From the NCBI GenBank assembly GCA_002344075.1, contig DDTM01000013.1, forward strand, positions 1-18,616: DNA of 18,616 nucleotides, written 5' to 3'. Positions 14,181 to 18,616 of this stretch are shown one piece after another (position 1 is the first letter of the stretch; the number at the start of each line of letters is the position of its first letter). A model generated the notes under the pieces. It was not told the origin of the DNA. It was given only the letters and a program-made list of their open reading frames with translations, and did not search any database. The translations under genes were made by a program, and so were the position numbers. Origin of the DNA: Bacteroidetes bacterium UBA2364. Its GTDB lineage: Bacteria > Bacteroidota > Rhodothermia > Rhodothermales > UBA2364.

Positions 14181-15584
14181 TTAACGGTCTAAGGTAATCA
14201 GACCATTGCGGTAACGAAGGTAGAAGACGGCTTGGTTTTGATTGCCATTTCGGAAATCATAGCGGCGTCCCAGTCCATCGAAAGGTACTGCTGTCCGAAT
14301 TTGTTGCTGGAGCGAACTGCCTTCTGGTATGTTGCGCATTTGCGTGATTAAAAAATTGGTCAAATCGTAACCAGCATAAGAAAGGCCCAATTCATCCGGC
14401 ATTTGACCTGTTACGGACTGATATTTGCGTGCAAATTCTTGAACACGTGGGTCGGTGGGGCTTACCCAAAAATCGCTTGTATAAGCTGCCCGATAGCGGC
14501 TTGCCAGATCGGCATTAGACAGATCATGCCAATCAGAATTCCCTAAGACCACATTGGTAGCACGCACCTGATCTAACGAGGTAAGGGCACTTTCGATATT
14601 TCGGGCGGCATCACGACCATTGATGGGCATATAGATGGCTTGTGCCTGCGATAGTTGGGATGTTGGGATTGAGCGTCCAAATCTTGCCCATTCACTGGCA
14701 GCTGTCAATGCCTTGCTAAAGACGACAGTTCCGCCCAGTCTCCTCACCTCGGCAGTGAAGGATTGTACGGTTTGTTCATTTTGCGAATTACTCTCATAAG
14801 CAACGCCCACATTTTTGTACCCCAAGTCGGAAACGGCATATCGTGCCATAAGCTGACCACGCATGGTGAAGGTCGAACTGGCTTGAAATACATGGCGTTT
14901 TCCATCCGATACCCGGCTTTCGGTCGCAACAGGTGCCACCATCACCACTTGTGAACGGTCTGCAACTTCAGCAGCCGAAAGCGCTTCTTGGCTAAACAAT
15001 GGCCCGATAACTGCACCAACTTTACCATCCCGGATGAGGGAGGTCATGGCAATTTGCGCCGGATCCAGTTCTCCGCCAGAATCCCGAAATACCATTTTAA
15101 CGGGGATTCTAGGACGGGAACTGTTGTAGTCTTCTACGGCAATTCGGATGCCATTGAACAATGCTCGTACATAGGTATCACTTGCTTTAAGTGGAAGGGC
15201 AATGCCGAGGTTAAAAACCTGGGGTTGTTGTGGATTGTTGTTTTGGCCAGATGCCATACTTTTTAGCCTGTTGGCGTCCGAAACATAGCGGCTATCCGGA
15301 TATTTACTTAAAAGTTGGTTGACCAACTCGACACTCTCTCTGAACATCCCCTGCGAAAACAAGGCTCGTGCTCCCATCAACATCGCTGCGGTGGTTTTTT
15401 GGTTCAGTGGGAAATCTGAAATAACCCGCGAGAAACGCTGGTAGGCTAAATTGTATTCTTGTTGGCGGTATAATTCTAAACCGCGCTCGAAGGTAAACTC
15501 TGCCACTTCGTTTTTAGGAACGGCCTGTGCGTAGGCATTTGTTACGGGCGAGAGCAAAAGGAGAAAGAGAACGATACGTTTCAT
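14181..15584 (-). CDS. TPR plus periplasmic-binding-fold protein (LpoA-like / Peripla_BP_6)
   Basis: This 467-residue secreted protein has a Sec signal peptide (1-20, NAYAQ), two or three TPR-like helical repeats (about 28-108: FERGLELYRQQEYNLAYQRF, MLMGARALFSQGMFRESVELV), a Gln/Asn linker (113-122), and then a type-I periplasmic binding fold (about 124-460). FNLGIALPL, a GIRIAVEDYN helix, VGAVIGPLFSQEA and VVMVAPVATE are the usual landmarks. The TPR-binding-fold layout resembles LpoA, the outer-membrane activator of PBP1A, though LpoA is a lipoprotein and this one shows no lipobox. It could alternatively bind a small amino-acid-like ligand. It starts 21 bases after guaA and is followed by bamD, so transcription as a unit is plausible. 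A role in peptidoglycan synthesis is inference from architecture and neighbourhood. Confidence 0.8.
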   Translation of the reverse strand: MKRIVLFLLLLSPVTNAYAQAVPKNEVAEFTFERGLELYRQQEYNLAYQRFSRVISDFPLNQKTTAAMLMGARALFSQGMFRESVELVNQLLSKYPDSRYVSDANRLKSMASGQNNNPQQPQVFNLGIALPLKASDTYVRALFNGIRIAVEDYNSSRPRIPVKMVFRDSGGELDPAQIAMTSLIRDGKVGAVIGPLFSQEALSAAEVADRSQVVMVAPVATESRVSDGKRHVFQASSTFTMRGQLMARYAVSDLGYKNVGVAYESNSQNEQTVQSFTAEVRRLGGTVVFSKALTAASEWARFGRSIPTSQLSQAQAIYMPINGRDAARNIESALTSLDQVRATNVVLGNSDWHDLSNADLASRYRAAYTSDFWVSPTDPRVQEFARKYQSVTGQMPDELGLSYAGYDLTNFLITQMRNIPEGSSLQQQIRTAVPFDGLGRRYDFRNGNQNQAVFYLRYRNGLITLDR

Positions 15585-15605
15585 AGCTTCGATTATTTTT
15601 TGGTT

Positions 15606-17174
15606 CTATTCCCATTCGATGGTTGCGGGTGGTTTCGAACTAATGTCATACACAACCCGGTTGATTCCACGAACTTCATTGATAATACGGTTAGCAACAT
15701 GTGCCAAAAAGTCATATGGCAAATGGGCCCAGTCTGCGGTCATACCATCTACACTGGTCACGGCCCGTAATGCACAGACGTTTTCATACGTCCGTTCATC
15801 GCCCATTACTCCCACAGATTGTACAGGAAGTAACACCACAAAAGCCTGCCAAGTTTCAAGATAGTATTTTTTCTGTTTGAGTTCTTCGATAAATATCGCA
15901 TCGGCTTCTTTTAATAAGGCCAGACGTTCGGGAGTGACCTCGCCAATAATGCGGATGGCCAGTCCCGGACCAGGGAAGGGATGACGGTCCACAATGGATT
16001 CTGGGACGTTCATAAAACGGCCAACTGCGCGGACTTCATCTTTAAATAATTCGCGGAAGGGTTCTATAAGCTGAAATGGAAGGTTTTTAGGAAGCCCGCC
16101 CACGTTATGATGGGACTTAATGGTCACAGATGGGCCTTTGAACGACACACTCTCTATGACATCTGGATACAGGGTTCCTTGTGCCAAGAATGTAGGTTTC
16201 AACCCCAATTCATCCGATATTTCATGGGTGACACGCTCAAAAGCCTCGATAAAAACCCTTCCGATGGTTTTGCGTTTGGCTTCCGGATCTGTAATCCCTG
16301 CCAGTTCGTTCAGAAACTGATCGGAAGCATCAATGGCTTTCAACCGGATGTGGAAGTGGTCTCGGAAAGTTTCTTGAACCTGCGAAAACTCCCCTTTACG
16401 AAGGAGACCGTTGTTGATGAAAATACAGGTAAGTTGGTCGCCTAAAGCTTGATGTAACAAGACCGCTGCTACCGACGAATCTACGCCGCCGGATAAACCC
16501 AAGATTACGTGCCCATTGCCTACTTGTTTTTGAATTTCAGCGATTTTCTCCTCAACAAACGAAGACGCTGTCCAATCCCCCCGACATCCACAAATATCCA
16601 GTACAAAATTCCGGAAAAGGGTTTTACCTTCGGGTGTATGGGCCACTTCGGGATGAAATTGCACGCCCCAAATAGGTTTTGTATCAGACCGCACAGCCGC
16701 AATTGGTGCATTTTCGGTGCATGCGATGACCCGAAACCCGTCAGGAAGTGCCGTGAGGTGATCTCCATGACTCATCCAAACAATGGCATTGGCTGGCATA
16801 TCGGCAAAGAGTCGCTCGTCAGAGGCCGCATTCAGGTGTGCCCGACCAAACTCTCGTTTAGCGGCCCGTTCTACGCTGCCGCCCTCAAGATGGGCAATAG
16901 CCTGAAGTCCGTAACAAATTCCAAGTATGGGCATCAATCGGCCATCCGAGCGGTACAGGTTCAGAAATGCTGGGTCTAATTGTGGTGCTCCGGTATCATA
17001 AATTGAATTTGGGCCGCCTGATAATACAAGGCCGGATGCTTGAAGGGCTTCTACTTCGTGTACAGGCTTTGTACATGGATAAATTTCGCAATAAACCCCC
17101 AATTCGCGGATTCGGCGTGCGATCAGTTGTGTAAACTGTGAGCCAAAATCCAGAATAACAATTTTTTGATGCAT
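15606..17174 (-). CDS. guaA: GMP synthase (glutamine-hydrolysing)
   Basis: This complete 522-residue protein, within the usual length of bacterial GuaA, catalyses ATP-dependent amination of XMP to GMP, the last step of guanine nucleotide synthesis. The N-terminal class I glutamine amidotransferase domain (1-195) has the nucleophile C87 in GICYGLQ and H174 and E176 in FHPEVAHT. The ATP-pyrophosphatase domain begins near 205, with the P-loop SGGVDSS at 228-234. The C-terminal dimerisation/XMP-binding domain includes HPFPGPGLAIR and ends DISSKPPATIEWE, the family's canonical terminus. The ATG at 17174 starts at the conserved KIVILDFGSQ; no Shine-Dalgarno is visible in the AT-rich leader. It probably heads the minus-strand transcript containing the LpoA-like gene and bamD, but no promoter box stands out in the 149 bases before the next terminator. 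Confidence 0.97.
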   Translation of the reverse strand: MHQKIVILDFGSQFTQLIARRIRELGVYCEIYPCTKPVHEVEALQASGLVLSGGPNSIYDTGAPQLDPAFLNLYRSDGRLMPILGICYGLQAIAHLEGGSVERAAKREFGRAHLNAASDERLFADMPANAIVWMSHGDHLTALPDGFRVIACTENAPIAAVRSDTKPIWGVQFHPEVAHTPEGKTLFRNFVLDICGCRGDWTASSFVEEKIAEIQKQVGNGHVILGLSGGVDSSVAAVLLHQALGDQLTCIFINNGLLRKGEFSQVQETFRDHFHIRLKAIDASDQFLNELAGITDPEAKRKTIGRVFIEAFERVTHEISDELGLKPTFLAQGTLYPDVIESVSFKGPSVTIKSHHNVGGLPKNLPFQLIEPFRELFKDEVRAVGRFMNVPESIVDRHPFPGPGLAIRIIGEVTPERLALLKEADAIFIEELKQKKYYLETWQAFVVLLPVQSVGVMGDERTYENVCALRAVTSVDGMTADWAHLPYDFLAHVANRIINEVRGINRVVYDISSKPPATIEWE

Positions 17175-17323
17175 CTATATTTTTAATAAATTTTCGTTAC
17201 CCAATTTAGCCATTTTTGCGTTGTGTGTTGTAGCCGAAGACCCTGTTCAAAATGGTTCACCACTCCTCGGCGAGCCTTGGTCTAAATATAGCCACCTCAT
17301 GGGTTAACCTGATTTCCAAAAAG
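17175..17323 (-). other. guaA upstream region
   Basis: These 149 bases between the accC terminator and guaA hold no open frame worth calling. TAAATTGG on the minus strand resembles the Bacteroidota -7 box (TAnnTTTG) at 7 of 8 positions, but no TTTG lies at the expected distance upstream. TTGAAC lies too close to the downstream TACAAC for a standard promoter. I found no purine riboswitch pattern. Confidence 0.35.
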
Positions 17324-17359
17324 AAAAAATCACCGAATCTGTGATACCGGTGATTTTTT
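17324..17359 (-). terminator. Intrinsic terminator of accC
   Basis: A perfect 12-bp inverted repeat (AAAAAATCACCG / CGGTGATTTTTT) with a 12-base loop ends in a T run on the minus strand, 17 bases past the accC stop at 17376. The symmetric A/T flanks could allow termination in both directions, but no plus-strand gene reaches it. Confidence 0.92.
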
Positions 17360-17375
17360 CAAAAGTCAGTTGGCA

Positions 17376-18616
17376 TTATTTCAGACTAAAACCACTCATA
17401 AAACCTGTATCGAATTGTCCAGAGATAAAACGGGGATCTTCCATCAACTGGCGATGAAATGGGATGGTGGTTTTTACGCCTTCTACCACAAATTCATTCA
17501 ATGCACGCCGCATTTTGGCAATAGCCAGTTCACGAGTCCTTGCCTTGACTACCAGTTTGGCAATTAACGAATCATAATAGGGGGGGATCACATACCCCGC
17601 CGAAGCATGTGTATCTACCCGCACACCATGGCCTTTTGGGGTGTGGAATGCCGTAATTTTGCCCGGAGAAGGCCGGAAATCACGATAAGGATCCTCTGCA
17701 TTGATCCTGCATTGGATAGAATGTCCCGAAATTGGGATTCGCCAATTCGGATCAATAGACTCGCCATTGGCCACCCTGAGCTGCATTTCGATCAAGTCGA
17801 TATCGGTTACTTCTTCTGTCACGGTGTGCTCCACCTGAATCCGGGTATTCATTTCCATAAAATAAAAGGCCCCAGAAGCGTCTAAAAGAAATTCTACGGT
17901 TCCGGCTCCTTCATAATTTAGGGTTCGGGCGGCTTTACAGGCGGCTTCGCCCATGCGCTGGCGCAGGTCTTCATTAACAGCAGGGGAAGGGGTTTCCTCA
18001 ACCAATTTTTGATGACGACGTTGTACAGAGCAGTCGCGTTCACCAAGGTGGACAACATTCCCTTTACCATCACCCAAAATTTGAACTTCCACATGCCGTG
18101 GGTTGAGAACCAATTTCTCCATATATACGTCGCCGTTTCCGAATGCTCCTTCGGCCTCTTGCCGTGCTGTATTGAACGCTTTCAATAGCTCGGATGGGGC
18201 AAAAACCGGGCGCATCCCCCGACCCCCACCTCCAGCACTGGCTTTGATCATAATGGGATACCCCATTTTATTCGCCAAAGACAGGGCTTGTGCTTCGGAA
18301 TTGACCACGCCATTGGAGCCGGGCACAACGGGTACGCCCGCTTTTACCATGGTCTCCTTGGCTTTGCTTTTGTTGCCCATCAGGTCAATAGATTCCGGAG
18401 AGGGGCCTATGAACTTAAGGCCATGATCCTGACAAATGGCACTAAACTCACTGTTTTCCGAGAGGAAGCCATAGCCCGGATGGATGGCGTCGGCCCCTGT
18501 TACTTCGGCAGCCGAGATAATGCGATCCATGCGCAGGTAACTTTCTTTGGAGGCTGGCGGGCCGATACACACCGCCTCATCGGCAAACCGAACAGGGAGT
18601 GATTCTCGGTCTGCCG
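17376..18616 (-). CDS. accC: Acetyl-CoA carboxylase biotin carboxylase subunit, partial at N terminus
   Basis: The frame stays open to the right edge, beginning ADRESLPVRFADEAVCIGPP, so roughly the first 35 residues are missing; an in-frame GTG at 18572 is internal, not a start. About 412 residues are visible. The ATP-grasp glycine loop GGGGRGMR is at visible residues 128-135. HVEVQILGDGKGNVVHLGERDCS and QRRHQKLVEE follow, and the metal/bicarbonate-binding segment MEMNTRIQVEH is near 253-263. The C-terminal biotin carboxylase domain covers HSIQCRINAEDP through KTTIPFHRQL. The enzyme carboxylates biotin on AccB with ATP and bicarbonate, starting fatty-acid synthesis. The chain ends at the normal point for a stand-alone AccC, with no fused biotinyl domain, so accB is expected just beyond the window's right edge. 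HTVTEEVT in place of the enterobacterial HPVTE is a minor lineage variant. Confidence 0.96.
   Translation of the reverse strand, partial: ADRESLPVRFADEAVCIGPPASKESYLRMDRIISAAEVTGADAIHPGYGFLSENSEFSAICQDHGLKFIGPSPESIDLMGNKSKAKETMVKAGVPVVPGSNGVVNSEAQALSLANKMGYPIMIKASAGGGGRGMRPVFAPSELLKAFNTARQEAEGAFGNGDVYMEKLVLNPRHVEVQILGDGKGNVVHLGERDCSVQRRHQKLVEETPSPAVNEDLRQRMGEAACKAARTLNYEGAGTVEFLLDASGAFYFMEMNTRIQVEHTVTEEVTDIDLIEMQLRVANGESIDPNWRIPISGHSIQCRINAEDPYRDFRPSPGKITAFHTPKGHGVRVDTHASAGYVIPPYYDSLIAKLVVKARTRELAIAKMRRALNEFVVEGVKTTIPFHRQLMEDPRFISGQFDTGFMSGFSLK

Noticed and set aside
17324..17359. Perfect inverted repeat as an operator for guaA
   Set aside because: Its T-run flank and its position just past the accC stop fit an intrinsic terminator much better.

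Overview
This window most likely comes from an outer-membrane-bearing (Gram-negative) bacterium of the Bacteroidota/Rhodothermota group. This is an inference from gene content: a BamD lipoprotein, a lone CcmA-type ATPase, a 168-residue SGC-x-ID protein that I recall mainly from Bacteroidota, and AT-rich leaders often without a Shine-Dalgarno sequence. I cannot place it more precisely without a search. The sequence is densely coding. Most genes are on the minus strand; the plus strand carries one three-gene ABC importer. No tRNA, rRNA, CRISPR array, insertion sequence or phage gene was seen, and no gene-free stretch exceeds about 220 bases.

Layout from left to right. (1) 1-2429, minus: three consecutive, diverged Fe(II)/2-oxoglutarate dioxygenases of the phytanoyl-CoA dioxygenase (PhyH) family, spaced 22 and 4 bases apart, the last one running off the left edge. 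(2) 2440-5799, minus: three consecutive secreted L,D-transpeptidases (YkuD fold) with a LysM-like N-terminal segment; intrinsic terminators follow the second and third in transcription order. (3) 5900-8919, minus: a CPA2-type K+(Na+)/H+ antiporter and a two-helix K+ channel, each with cytoplasmic RCK/TrkA domains, coupled by a TGATG stop/start overlap and preceded by a plausible promoter. (4) 9141-11983, plus: substrate-binding lipoprotein, FecCD-type permease and ATPase of an iron-siderophore/haem/cobalamin importer. (5) 11980-15584, minus: the 168-residue protein, a CcmA-like ATPase, BamD, and a TPR plus periplasmic-binding-fold protein that resembles LpoA in architecture. (6) 15606-17174, minus: GMP synthase. 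(7) 17376-18616, minus: biotin carboxylase (AccC), cut at its N terminus by the right edge, with a perfect 12-bp terminator behind it.

Functionally the window mixes housekeeping (guaA, accC, bamD) with envelope work (three transpeptidases, BamD, the LpoA-like protein), K+/pH homeostasis and metal-chelate uptake. The most unusual features are the two neighbouring tandem triplets (three dioxygenases, then three L,D-transpeptidases). The function of the dioxygenases cannot be read from sequence. I did not find a clearly new defence or mobile system.
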